Source of the DNA: Chloroflexota bacterium
GTDB lineage: Bacteria; Chloroflexota; UBA11872
DNA length: 51,651 bases
Assembly: GCA_022820025.1 (NCBI GenBank)
Contig: JAJEGF010000008.1
Location: forward strand, 1-51,651
Reading direction: 5' to 3'
Positions within the stretch are counted from its first letter, which is position 1; each line of letters begins with the position of its first letter. Positions 32,464 to 40,965 of this stretch are shown here, piece by piece. The position numbers and the translations under genes are program-made. The notes beneath the pieces are model-generated. The model ran no database searches. It had not been told where the DNA came from and saw only the letters and a list, made by a program, of their open reading frames with translations.

Positions 32464-33420
32464 CTAGCCTGGCTCCTGGTATTCGTAGTAGACCCAGCGC
32501 CGTGCGCCCAGGAACTGGATGATCGTGGCCACAAAGATTATGGCGAAGAGGATCCAGGAGATCGAGGCGGCGTAGCCCATCTTGAAGGCGTTCCAGCCCA
32601 TGATCCAGATGTAGAGCAGGATGAACAGGGTCGCGTTGTCCGGGCCGCCCTCGGTCATCAGCAGCGCCTGGGTGACGACCTGGAATGAGCCAATCACGCC
32701 GAGGATCAGGCTCAGGAATATGTAGGGAGTCATCATGGGAATGGTCACATGACGGACTTTGGCCCACCAGCCGCCGCCGTCCACTTCCGCCGCCTCATAG
32801 AGGTGTTGGGGCACGCCCTGCAGGCCGGCGAGGAAAATCACCATCGAGGAACCCACGCCCCAGAAGCTCATGATGATGAGCGCCGGCATGGCCCAGGTGG
32901 TCGAGGTCAGCCAGCGCGGCCCCTCGATTCCGAACCAGCCGAGCATGCCGTTGAGCGCTCCGCGCGGCGCGAACAGCCAGATCCAGATGAGCGCCATGCC
33001 CACCCCGGATGTCACGGAGGGGATGTAGTACATGGTGCGCCAAATCGGCATCCCTCGGACCCGCTGATTGAGCAGGCCGGCCACCGCGAACGCGATGATC
33101 GTGGACCCGGGCACGTGGAACAGGGTGTAGTAGGCGGTATTCCAGAGGCTCTTGCCGACCAGGGGATCAGTGAACGCCGCCTGGTAGTTTCGAAATCCGA
33201 TGAAGGAGGGCGGGCGTCCAACGTCCCAGTTAAGGAACGAAATGATGAGCGCAAATATGTACGGCCCGAGGTCGAGCAGGATGAACCCCACCACCCAGGG
33301 GAAGATGAAGATCCAGCCTTCCTGGGCGGCGATCCACTTGCGAGCAACTCGCCAGCGCGACAGGCGTTCAGGCGTCGGGCGCAGACCCGTGGTCTTCGCG
33401 CTAAGGCTGCTCGACGCCAC
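32464..33420 (-). CDS. Carbohydrate ABC transporter permease (MalF-like)
   Basis: A 318-residue permease with about six membrane helices, starting with EGWIFIFPWVVGFILLDLGP. Its EAA loop is QHLYEAAEVDGGGWWAKVRH. FQVVTQALLMTEGGPDNAT is a typical MalF-class segment before the last helices. It partners the MalG-like permease directly downstream, whose ATG follows its TAG with no gap. Upstream a 123-base gap with a strong hairpin separates it from the binding-protein gene. The ligand is unknown; the surrounding sulfatases suggest a sulfated or acidic oligosaccharide. Confidence 0.95.
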   Translation of the reverse strand: MASSSLSAKTTGLRPTPERLSRWRVARKWIAAQEGWIFIFPWVVGFILLDLGPYIFALIISFLNWDVGRPPSFIGFRNYQAAFTDPLVGKSLWNTAYYTLFHVPGSTIIAFAVAGLLNQRVRGMPIWRTMYYIPSVTSGVGMALIWIWLFAPRGALNGMLGWFGIEGPRWLTSTTWAMPALIIMSFWGVGSSMVIFLAGLQGVPQHLYEAAEVDGGGWWAKVRHVTIPMMTPYIFLSLILGVIGSFQVVTQALLMTEGGPDNATLFILLYIWIMGWNAFKMGYAASISWILFAIIFVATIIQFLGARRWVYYEYQEPG

Positions 33421-33493
33421 GCTTCACCTCCGGGCCGACGGCCCGTTTGAATCTAGGCAACCAAGGCGCCAGGCCCGGGTTGCCGGTGGACAG

Positions 33494-33527
33494 CCGGTGG
33501 GGACGCCGACTTGGGCGTCCCCACCGG
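33494..33527 (-). terminator. Strong intercistronic hairpin between binding protein and permease genes
   Basis: A perfect 14-base-pair inverted repeat (arms 33494-33507 and 33514-33527, six-base loop) lies 16 bases after the stop of the solute-binding protein gene on the minus strand. GC content of the stem is high and no T-rich tract follows. Such hairpins between malE-type and malF-type genes typically protect the upstream mRNA or stop some of the polymerases, so that binding protein is made in excess over permeases. That role here is inferred from position. Confidence 0.7.
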
Positions 33528-33543
33528 GAACGATCCTGAGAGC

Positions 33544-35181
33544 CTAGATCTCGCGTCGGAGAGCTTCGGTTCCCTCCGCGTCCAACTCTTCCATCATCTG
33601 GTAGGGGCTCTCGCCTCCAACCAGCGCCCGGTCGGTCAACTTGGCGCGGGAGAGACGGAACCACTCCAACCAGTTCGGGTGCGAGTGGGTGCCGCGGACC
33701 CAGTTCTCGCGGAACTGGCCCACGGCCTCGGCCTCAGCGGCCAAGTCGGGGAAGTTGTCCGTTCCGCTGGCGAACTCGGTAATGAACGGGCTGTTCCAGA
33801 TGTTCTTGACGGCCGGAACCACGGGCTGGAACTCGGCCAGGTACGGCGCCATGATGTCGCCGTGCCAGAAGAAGGCAAGCCCGGCGGCCTCCTCGGCGTT
33901 GCCGCGCTCTTCGGCCGCCCGGTTGACCACGATGTTGTTGGTCTCGTTGTGGTAGCCGCGGAGCCCCGAGTAGGGCGACTGATAGGGCCAGAAGACGTGG
34001 AAGTCGAAGCGACCGCCGATGCGGTTCTTGATGCCCCCGCCCGAGTTGTACCCGAAGCCGGACATACCGATCAGGCCGGTGGCAAACAGGTTGTTCGAGC
34101 CGGACGTATTGGCCGGCGACTCCAGCGTGGCCTGTACCTCGTCGGTGTTTGGCGACACGCCGTCTTCCCAGGCCAGCTTCCACCAGTCGGCGAACGCCTC
34201 AACGGAGTTGCCGCCGGGCTGCGTGGCGATCGAAGCGGTGGACGTCTCGGTCGCCGTGTCGTACCACTTGGCGCCTTCGCTGGCAAAGCGCTCGGCGAAG
34301 CCCTGGTTCCAACTGTAGGTCTGACGCTCAAAACCCCAAACGTTGGTCTCAGGGTCGCGCATCTGGGCCGCCAGGTCGCGCAATTCGTCGAACGAGTAGT
34401 CCTTGTCGGGAATGGTGACGCCGAACCGCTCGACCAGGCTCAGGTTGGCCATCATGGCGCCCACGTAGACGCCGTAGGGCACGCCACGGGTGACCCCGTC
34501 CTTGTCGACCAGGTAGCCGTCGTGCCACCAGAAGTCGTCCTTCGTCAACCCCTCGCGCTGCATGTGCGGCTCAAGGTCCAGGTTGTACAGGTCAGCGTTC
34601 CACCACAGCTCGGACATTAGCTCCGGTCCTGAACCCGCCACGAGCAGGTTGGTCAGGATGCCGGAATAGCCAACGGCGGTGCTGCCGCCGGAACCCGAGA
34701 TGATGAGGATGTCAACCGTAACGTGCGGGTTGACCTTGTTGTACTGCTCGGCCATGAACTTGTGCGTGGCCGCGCGAACGCCGGAACCCCAGTCGGTGGA
34801 GAACTCCAGCCGCACCGGCGCCTTCTGCATCGGCGCCTCGACCATGACCTCGACTTCCTTGGTCACGACCTTCTCGACGACCTTTTCGCGCTCCACGACT
34901 TGCGTCACGACGCGCTCAACCGGTACCTCGACTTGCTGGGTAACGATCTTCTCCTGCGTCACGATGCGATCGACGGGGACTTCCTTGACTTCGGTCCTCG
35001 TCACGATCGTCTCGACCGGGACTTCCTTGATGACCGTGGTCTCGACCGGGACTTCCTTGGTGATGATCTGCGGCTCGGCTTCGCCGCAGGCCGCCAGGGC
35101 CGCGACGCCAGCCGCGCTTACACCCAGACCACCGGCGATGCGCAGCATCCGGCGTCGGGTCACATTTGAACTGATGCCCAT
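33544..35181 (-). CDS. ABC transporter solute-binding lipoprotein with repeat linker
   Basis: A 545-residue extracellular solute-binding protein (family 1, sugar type). The N-terminus has RRRML and a hydrophobic stretch, then lipobox LAAC with Cys32, so it is lipid-anchored and possibly Tat-exported. Residues about 39-114 are a charged, heptad-like repeat of the KEVPVET-V-T kind, probably an extended stalk. The mature binding domain follows (SGSGPELMSELWW, then GVTRGVPYGVYVGAMMANL and NLFATGLIGMSGFG). GGGGAGG lies eight bases before the ATG at 35181. It is the first gene of the transporter operon and shares a short divergent region (35182-35279) with the amidohydrolase gene. The ligand is unknown. 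Confidence 0.95.
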   Translation of the reverse strand: MGISSNVTRRRMLRIAGGLGVSAAGVAALAACGEAEPQIITKEVPVETTVIKEVPVETIVTRTEVKEVPVDRIVTQEKIVTQQVEVPVERVVTQVVEREKVVEKVVTKEVEVMVEAPMQKAPVRLEFSTDWGSGVRAATHKFMAEQYNKVNPHVTVDILIISGSGGSTAVGYSGILTNLLVAGSGPELMSELWWNADLYNLDLEPHMQREGLTKDDFWWHDGYLVDKDGVTRGVPYGVYVGAMMANLSLVERFGVTIPDKDYSFDELRDLAAQMRDPETNVWGFERQTYSWNQGFAERFASEGAKWYDTATETSTASIATQPGGNSVEAFADWWKLAWEDGVSPNTDEVQATLESPANTSGSNNLFATGLIGMSGFGYNSGGGIKNRIGGRFDFHVFWPYQSPYSGLRGYHNETNNIVVNRAAEERGNAEEAAGLAFFWHGDIMAPYLAEFQPVVPAVKNIWNSPFITEFASGTDNFPDLAAEAEAVGQFRENWVRGTHSHPNWLEWFRLSRAKLTDRALVGGESPYQMMEELDAEGTEALRREI

Positions 35182-35279
35182 ACCGTGAGCCTCCCCTTAA
35201 GTGCGCCGCCTCCGCTCGGCGCCGCAAGCCAAAGTACCATGCAGCGCCTAAATCGTCCTAACCCGAAACGGCAAAGCTC

Positions 35280-36425
35280 GTGGTATACGACCTGTTGATC
35301 ACTGCCGGCCGCATCGAGGATCCGGCTCGGGGACTCCGCGGACCCGGATATGTGGCGACGAATGACGATCGCATAGCGATCACAACCATTGGAGCGGATG
35401 CGGACGAAATTCCAGAGGCGGGGCGGCGGCTCGACTTTCCAGAAGGCGTGCTGCTGCCCGGTCTGGTGGATATGCACGCGCACCCGGCGATTGAAGATTC
35501 CAAGTATGGAATCGACCCCGACGAGCACTTTCTGCCGCGGGGTTCGACGACCGTTATGTCCCAGGGCGACGCCGGTGCGCGCAATTGGCCGCGGTATCGC
35601 GAGCGAGTCATCGAACGTGCTCGCACCCGTGTGCGGATGGCCATCAACCTGGCGGCCTCTGGGGAGTCCAACCCCGGTTTCAGCCTGGGGGACTTGGCCG
35701 AGGCGGACGTGGACGCCTGCGTGAACGCGATCCGCGACGGAGGCGACCTGATCTGGGGCATTGCGATCAACGTGGCCGAGGCCGTTTGCGGGGACTGCGA
35801 TCCGCGCGAGATGTTGCTCCGCGCCATTGAGGCCGGCGAGGCGACCGATCGACCGCTGCTTGTCGGCACGAGGCACGCCGAGGACTTTCCGCTGGACGAA
35901 TTGCTGCACCAGTTGCGGCCGGGCGACGTGGTGACCTATTGCCTGCACGGACTCGTGGACCGCATCGCAAGGGATGGACGGGTCCTGGACTGTGTGTGGA
36001 AGGCGCGGGAGCGCGGCGTGCTGTTCGACACGGGGCACGGCATGGGGTCGTTTGACTTTGAGGTTGCGGAAACGGTGATCAAGGACGGGTTTCTGCCTGA
36101 CACGATTTCGACGGACCAGTACCGGCGACACGTCGGCTCGAACCCGCAGCACGATCTTCCGCTTACCGTTTCGAAGCTGTTGGCTGTCGGTATGCGCGAA
36201 GAAGATGCCTGGCCGCGCATTACTTCGCGTCCGGCGGAACTCCTGGGCCTGGCGGGCGAGGTGGGCACGCTGGCGCCCGGCGCCTGTGCGGACCTAGTCG
36301 TGCTGACCGAAGCAAAGAAAGAAGTGCCTTTGCGGGATGTCAGCGGCAACGAGCGGCCCGGCAGAATTTGGAGCGCCACGGCTGTCGTCCGAGGCGGCGA
36401 GGTGGTAACGCCGCCGGCCTGTTAG
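35280..36425 (+). CDS. Amidohydrolase-superfamily metallohydrolase
   Basis: A 381-residue amidohydrolase. VLLPGLVDMHAHPAI carries the His-x-His metal motif (His66, His68). Later metal or catalytic candidates are VTYCLHGLVDR, VLFDTGHGMGSFDFEVAE and DTISTDQYRRH, which supply His, His and Asp. The C-terminus APGACADLVVLTEAKKEVPL is the usual beta-sandwich closing segment. It is closest by eye to the deacetylase/dihydroorotase-like group, which removes N-acyl groups or opens small rings. The GTG at 35280 is the start. It diverges from the transporter operon and may deacylate an imported amino sugar; that is inference. Confidence 0.88.
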   Translation: MVYDLLITAGRIEDPARGLRGPGYVATNDDRIAITTIGADADEIPEAGRRLDFPEGVLLPGLVDMHAHPAIEDSKYGIDPDEHFLPRGSTTVMSQGDAGARNWPRYRERVIERARTRVRMAINLAASGESNPGFSLGDLAEADVDACVNAIRDGGDLIWGIAINVAEAVCGDCDPREMLLRAIEAGEATDRPLLVGTRHAEDFPLDELLHQLRPGDVVTYCLHGLVDRIARDGRVLDCVWKARERGVLFDTGHGMGSFDFEVAETVIKDGFLPDTISTDQYRRHVGSNPQHDLPLTVSKLLAVGMREEDAWPRITSRPAELLGLAGEVGTLAPGACADLVVLTEAKKEVPLRDVSGNERPGRIWSATAVVRGGEVVTPPAC

Positions 36426-36547
36426 CACCGGAGGGAGATCGTCGGCGCCTTACGTACGGTCGCTCGCTTGTCGCCGGATGCGCCGCCGTCTAGATTCTTG
36501 GCCAATCCACAGGCGTCAGCTCGGGTCGTACCGAGACCGGAGGCATC

Positions 36548-38113
36548 GTGATCGCTCCAAAGTCGCGCGTTCCCGCGTACACCTACCCGACGACGTTGGC
36601 CGAGCAAGAAGCCGCGCTGGCCACGAATCCGCTGATGCAGCGGTTGCTGGCGTCGCGGGAGTCGTATTCCGGCTTGCGTCATCGGCCGGCGTATCACTAC
36701 GTGAACCCGGAATCGACGCTGAACGACCCCAATGGGCTTTGCTTCTGGCAGGGGCGCTGGCACCTCTTCTACCAGGCGTACCCGCCCGAGGACGACCGGC
36801 AGCACTGGGGTCACGCAGTGTCCGACGACCTGGTGCACTGGCGGGATCTGCCGTATGCGATTTATCCCAGCCCCGAGGACAAGTGCTTTTCGGGATCGAC
36901 CCTGGTCGAGGACCACCGGGTGATTGCCATCTATCACGGGGTCGGCGCCGGGAACATGGTGGCGACCTCCAGCGATCCGTTGCTGCTCAACTGGGAAAAG
37001 GTCGGCAACCGGGCCGTGATTCCGATGCCGGATCGCGACGGTCCGCCCGCGCCGTACCGAGTCTTCGATCCGTGCATCTGGATGAAAGACGGCGTCTACT
37101 ACTCACTGTCCGCGGGAACCAAGCCGGAAGGCCCCGCCGGCAAACCGATCCGGGCCAACTTCCTGTTCAGGTCCGAGGACCTGGAGCACTGGGAGTACCT
37201 GCATCCCTTCGTTGAAGACGATCACTACTCCATGGTCGGCGACGACGGCGCCTGCCCCTACTTCTGGCCGATTGGCGACCGCCACATGCTGCTCTTTTAC
37301 AGCCACACGAGCGGCGGCCAATACCTGTTGGGCGATTACGACACCGAGCGCGACAAATTCGTGGTGACGAATGGCGCGAAGTACAACTTTGGGCCGTCCG
37401 GGCCATCGGGCTTGCACGCGCCGTCGGCAACGCCGGACGGCAAGGGCGGCCTGATCGTGCTCTTCAACATGAACCCGGGCAAGCCCACACCGCGCTGGAA
37501 CCAGATCATGACGCTGCCGCGACGTCTGACGGTCGACGGCGACGTGGTGTTTGTGGAACCGGTCGAGACCCTGACTTCCCTGCGGCAGGTCGAGCAAGAC
37601 CTGGGTTCACTGGACTTGCCGGCCAACCAGGAGGTTGTGCTGGACGGAACGGCCGGCGACTCGCTTGAGCTGGAGTTGGAAGTCGAGCCTTCGGCCGCGC
37701 CGATGGTTGAGCTGAACGTCTTGCGCTCGCCGGACCGGGAAGAGTTCACGCGCGTGGCCTTCTACCGCGACCGCGGCTATCGCACCAACCACTTCACCCA
37801 GGGGATCGTCGGACCGCTCTGGACCCATTTGAGCCAGCTCTCAATCGACACGTCGTATTCGTCGGTCGCGCCTGACGCGTTGTCGCGCGCGCCGGAGAAT
37901 GCTCAGGTCCTGATCGCTCCCGACGAACCGCTGCGGCTGCGAGTCTTCGTTGATCGAAGCGCGGTGGAGGTGTTCGCGAACGGGCGGCAGGCCCTGGCCG
38001 TGCGCGTCTATCCGGAGCGCGAGGACAGCGTGGGTGTATCGCTGCGTTCGCAGGGAGCGCCCAGCACGGTGCGATCGCTCAAGGCCTGGACGCTGGAGGC
38101 GCTCTGGGACTAG
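36548..38113 (+). CDS. GH32-family protein lacking the usual acid/base Glu
   Basis: A 521-residue protein with the GH32 fold of levanases and sucrose hydrolases. STLNDPNGLCFWQGRWHLFY (residues 57-76) carries the nucleophile Asp60. RVFDPCIW keeps the transition-state Asp in place of the usual RDP. The C-terminal sandwich has LRVFVDRSAVEVFANG, a hallmark of GH32. Where the family has E-C-P, holding the acid/base Glu, this protein reads GACPYF, with Ala235 (codon 37250-37252); Asp232 and Asp233 lie just before. It may be inactive, use a nearby acid, or act on another substrate. The GTG at 36548 has GGAGG four bases upstream. There is no signal peptide. No gene lies in 36426-36547. Confidence 0.88.
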   Translation: MIAPKSRVPAYTYPTTLAEQEAALATNPLMQRLLASRESYSGLRHRPAYHYVNPESTLNDPNGLCFWQGRWHLFYQAYPPEDDRQHWGHAVSDDLVHWRDLPYAIYPSPEDKCFSGSTLVEDHRVIAIYHGVGAGNMVATSSDPLLLNWEKVGNRAVIPMPDRDGPPAPYRVFDPCIWMKDGVYYSLSAGTKPEGPAGKPIRANFLFRSEDLEHWEYLHPFVEDDHYSMVGDDGACPYFWPIGDRHMLLFYSHTSGGQYLLGDYDTERDKFVVTNGAKYNFGPSGPSGLHAPSATPDGKGGLIVLFNMNPGKPTPRWNQIMTLPRRLTVDGDVVFVEPVETLTSLRQVEQDLGSLDLPANQEVVLDGTAGDSLELELEVEPSAAPMVELNVLRSPDREEFTRVAFYRDRGYRTNHFTQGIVGPLWTHLSQLSIDTSYSSVAPDALSRAPENAQVLIAPDEPLRLRVFVDRSAVEVFANGRQALAVRVYPEREDSVGVSLRSQGAPSTVRSLKAWTLEALWD

Positions 38114-38132
38114 GCCGAGCGACTGCGTCGGG

Positions 38133-38861
38133 TCAGCGGCTCTTCCAGTCCAGGTCGATGTCGGGCAGCATCGGCAGTTCCTGCATGAACCGGTAGAAGC
38201 GTCCGGTCGGGCCGCCATCGGGCAGCGCGGCCAGCCAGACGGCCGTCGGCACGGCCTCGGACGGAGGCACGTCCGAGGTCGGGTTCATATCGGTTTTGAC
38301 CGAGCCGGGGCTCATGGCGTTGACCAGGACGTTGGAGGCCTCAACCTCTTTGGCCATGGCAATCGTCAGCGCGTTGACGGCGGCCTTGGACGTGGCGTAG
38401 GCCGACTCGCCGGGATTGCACATGATGGCGGCGCCCGACGACACGTTGACGATGCGGCCGTAGCCGGCGGCGGTCATGTGCGGAAGCGCCGCATGGCAGC
38501 AGGCGAAGAGGCCGATGAGGTTCACGGCCTGAACACCGGCAAAAGCCTCCGGTGCGACATCGGCAACATGGCCGCGGGCGGTGCTGATGCCAGCGTTGTT
38601 GCACAGGACATCGAGCCGGCCGTGACGTGCGACCACTCCGTCGATGGCATTGCGCACAGCTGAGATATCGCTGACGTCCAGCGGCACGACGTCTGCGGTT
38701 GCGGACTCGGCGTCAATCTCGCCGGCCACGGCAGCCAAGCGCGCTTCGTCGCGCGCGGCCAGGACCACGTGCGCCCCGGCGCGTGCGAAGCCAAGCGCGA
38801 CTTCGCGTCCGATTCCTCGACTGGCCCCGGTGACCAATGTGATTCGACCAGCAAGACTCAT
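38133..38861 (-). CDS. Short-chain dehydrogenase/reductase
   Basis: A 242-residue classical SDR. ITLVTGASRGIGREVALGF is the cofactor loop and DVLCNNAGISTARG the structural Asn motif. NVSSGAAIM has the catalytic Ser and SAYATSKAAVNAL the Tyr-x-x-x-Lys. SPGSVKTDMNP completes the active-site region. The ATG at 38861 follows AAAGGA at a suitable distance, so 17 extra upstream residues are rejected. The alanine-rich Rossmann sequence prefers NADP in many relatives, but the cofactor is not assigned. It converges with the GH32 gene (19-base gap). The substrate is unknown. Confidence 0.93.
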   Translation of the reverse strand: MSLAGRITLVTGASRGIGREVALGFARAGAHVVLAARDEARLAAVAGEIDAESATADVVPLDVSDISAVRNAIDGVVARHGRLDVLCNNAGISTARGHVADVAPEAFAGVQAVNLIGLFACCHAALPHMTAAGYGRIVNVSSGAAIMCNPGESAYATSKAAVNALTIAMAKEVEASNVLVNAMSPGSVKTDMNPTSDVPPSEAVPTAVWLAALPDGGPTGRFYRFMQELPMLPDIDLDWKSR

Positions 38862-38950
38862 ACGGACCGTCCTTTCGGCTGCCACAGCAATGTCAACGGA
38901 TGCACGGTCCAACAGCCGGCCGCGGGAGTCGCGTCAACCGAATTCCGGTT

Positions 38951-39187
38951 CTAGCTGCCCTGGCCGGCTTCCTTGGCCGCCTTGGCTTGATCGAGGCCCG
39001 AGCGGCGCGCTTCGGCGTCCTTCTCGTGGTCCGTCGCGCCCACGCAGCCGCGTCCACAGCGTCCCGAAGGCTTGAACTCGAAGGAATCACTGTCGGCGCA
39101 TGCGCTCAGCCCGATCAGGGCTGGGGCGGCGATGAGCGCACCGAGTACGGCGCGTCGGCCCAAGCGTCGAGGAGCATGATTGAGCAT
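38951..39187 (-). CDS. Small lipoprotein with CxxxC
   Basis: A 78-residue protein with a twin-arginine start (PRRLGRRAVLG), a hydrophobic stretch and the lipobox LSAC (Cys30). The mature part of about 49 residues has SGRCGRGCVGATDHEKDAEA, with Cys44 and Cys48, and a charged Ala/Lys-rich tail. The two cysteines could bind a metal or form a disulfide. No family is recognised. It lies between an SDR gene and a TPP-enzyme gene on the same strand, each about 90-100 bases away. Confidence 0.72.
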   Translation of the reverse strand: MLNHAPRRLGRRAVLGALIAAPALIGLSACADSDSFEFKPSGRCGRGCVGATDHEKDAEARRSGLDQAKAAKEAGQGS

Positions 39188-39287
39188 GACCCTGGCTCAC
39201 TGATGCCCTAATCGGGTACGAGCATAGCCCAGACGGGCAAGCCAGTTGAAGCCCCGCCACGGCCGGGACCGGCCAGCGTCAGATCGG

Positions 39288-40904
39288 CTATTGAACCTGC
39301 AGCGGCCTCCGGCACTTCACCGGCACGTCGATGAGCGAGGGGCGGTCGAGTTCCAGCGCGTCGCGCAGCGTGGATTCCAGCGTTTCGGGTGTGGCTCGCA
39401 GGCCGACGGCGCCGAAGGATTCGGCGAACTTCACGAAGTCCGGGTTCCTGAGGTTGACCTCGTAGTCGTTGTCGTAGTCGCGCAGGAAGTCCTCCTTGAT
39501 CGCGCCGTACGCATCGTCATTGATGATCACAACGGGGACATTCAGTCCCTGCTGAACGGCGGTCGCCATTTCCTGCGCGGTGAAGAGAAAGCCCCCGTCG
39601 CCGGTCAGCGAGATGACGGGTCGATCGGGAGCCACGACCTTGGCGCCGAGGGCGACGGGGTATGAGTAGCCCAACGTGCCGAACGCCAGGCCGTAGAGCC
39701 AGGTTCGCGGCTCGTAGAACGGCAGGTGTTCACGACTCCAGTAGCCCAGCAGGTGTGGGTCGCTGGCCACGATGGTGTTGCGTGGTAGCGCGCTGCGAAT
39801 GGACTTCATGAGGCCCCATTCGAGAGGGGCGCGCTGTGCCAGTTCGGCGCGAACTTCGTCTCGTGCGGCTCGGCCGGCGTCGACCCATTCGTCGCGGTCA
39901 ACCTCCGGCGCGTCGGCCGTGGCTTCGACCAGTGCCGCCAACCCGGCCTTCGCATCCGCATGCACGCCGATTTCGGCCGGGAAGTTCTTACCTGGCTGGG
40001 TGGGGTCGATGTCGATGTGCAGCAATCGCTTCGGCACCGGCAGCGTCCAGCGACCGCTGGACAGGTACGAGAACCGAGCACCCACGGCCAGCATGACGTC
40101 CGCGCGCTCCATGAAGCGGCGGATCGGACCGTGCTGGTTCAGGTTGCCGATGACCAACGGATGATCCTCGGGCATCGCGCCCTTACTGGTGGTGGTCAGC
40201 ATGACGGGGATGTCCAGCGATTCGGCCAGCGTCCGCAACTCGTCCCAGGCACCCGACATCATCACGCCGCCACCGGCCCAGATGAGCGGGCGCTCGGCGG
40301 CGGCGAGAATGGACGCCATGCGCTCCAGGTCGGTTGAATCTCCCTGCGGCGGCTGATACGTCTCCTCCTGGAGCAACGCCACCTCGCCGTCACCCTGGAA
40401 GACGTCAACCGGGATTTCGACGACGACTGGGCGCGGGCGGTTGACCTGCATTCGGCGCAGACCCTCGTGGATGGCGCCCGGAATCTCGCCCGGCGACTTG
40501 GCCTGGCGGCTCCACTGGCTCAGACGGCTGAAGACGCCGAATTGGTCCTTGCTTTCATGGACGATGCCCTTGTCCTGGTAGAGGTAGGCGGACATGTCCT
40601 CGGCCATGATGTTGAGTAGCGGGATGCCGTCGCCATAGGCCTCGCCCATGGGGGTGGCGGCGTTGAGCGCTCCAGGGCCAGCCGTGCTCAGAATCGTGGC
40701 CGGCTTGCCGGTCACGCGCGCCGCGCCGATAGCCATGTAGCCGGCGCCCTGTTCGTGCCGCACGAGCACGTGGCGAACCTTGTCCTGCCGCATCAGCCGG
40801 CCGTACAGGTGCTCGCTGTGATAGCCGGGAATGCCGAACACGAGGTCAATGCCCTCGGCGATCAAACTCTGGACCACGGCGTCGGAGCCGGTCATCACTG
40901 CCAT
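39288..40904 (-). CDS. Thiamine diphosphate-dependent enzyme, acetolactate-synthase-like
   Basis: A 538-residue enzyme of the acetolactate synthase / benzoylformate decarboxylase family. VRHEQGAGYMAIG has the catalytic Glu51. ILSTAGPGALNA and a central IWAGGGVMMSGAW Rossmann-like domain follow. LTGDGGFLFTAQEM and the later NDDAYGA form the TPP-binding motif. PLEWGLMKSIRSALP and SREHLPFYEPRTW are typical of catabolic or unassigned members. No ilvN-type regulatory subunit is adjacent, so a role other than branched-chain synthesis is likely, for instance decarboxylation or ligation of a 2-keto acid. GGGAG lies seven bases before the ATG at 40904. Confidence 0.9.
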   Translation of the reverse strand: MAVMTGSDAVVQSLIAEGIDLVFGIPGYHSEHLYGRLMRQDKVRHVLVRHEQGAGYMAIGAARVTGKPATILSTAGPGALNAATPMGEAYGDGIPLLNIMAEDMSAYLYQDKGIVHESKDQFGVFSRLSQWSRQAKSPGEIPGAIHEGLRRMQVNRPRPVVVEIPVDVFQGDGEVALLQEETYQPPQGDSTDLERMASILAAAERPLIWAGGGVMMSGAWDELRTLAESLDIPVMLTTTSKGAMPEDHPLVIGNLNQHGPIRRFMERADVMLAVGARFSYLSSGRWTLPVPKRLLHIDIDPTQPGKNFPAEIGVHADAKAGLAALVEATADAPEVDRDEWVDAGRAARDEVRAELAQRAPLEWGLMKSIRSALPRNTIVASDPHLLGYWSREHLPFYEPRTWLYGLAFGTLGYSYPVALGAKVVAPDRPVISLTGDGGFLFTAQEMATAVQQGLNVPVVIINDDAYGAIKEDFLRDYDNDYEVNLRNPDFVKFAESFGAVGLRATPETLESTLRDALELDRPSLIDVPVKCRRPLQVQ

Positions 40905-40965
40905 ACGAGAACTCCCACAGGCGCGTGCGAGCGCTGATCGTAGCCGACGGACTGCCGCGGCCGGT

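Noticed and set aside
34830..35080. Series of short direct DNA repeats, considered as a CRISPR array or tandem repeat locus
   Set aside because: The repeats are in frame and encode the KEVPVET-type linker of the binding lipoprotein; no spacers, leader or cas genes.
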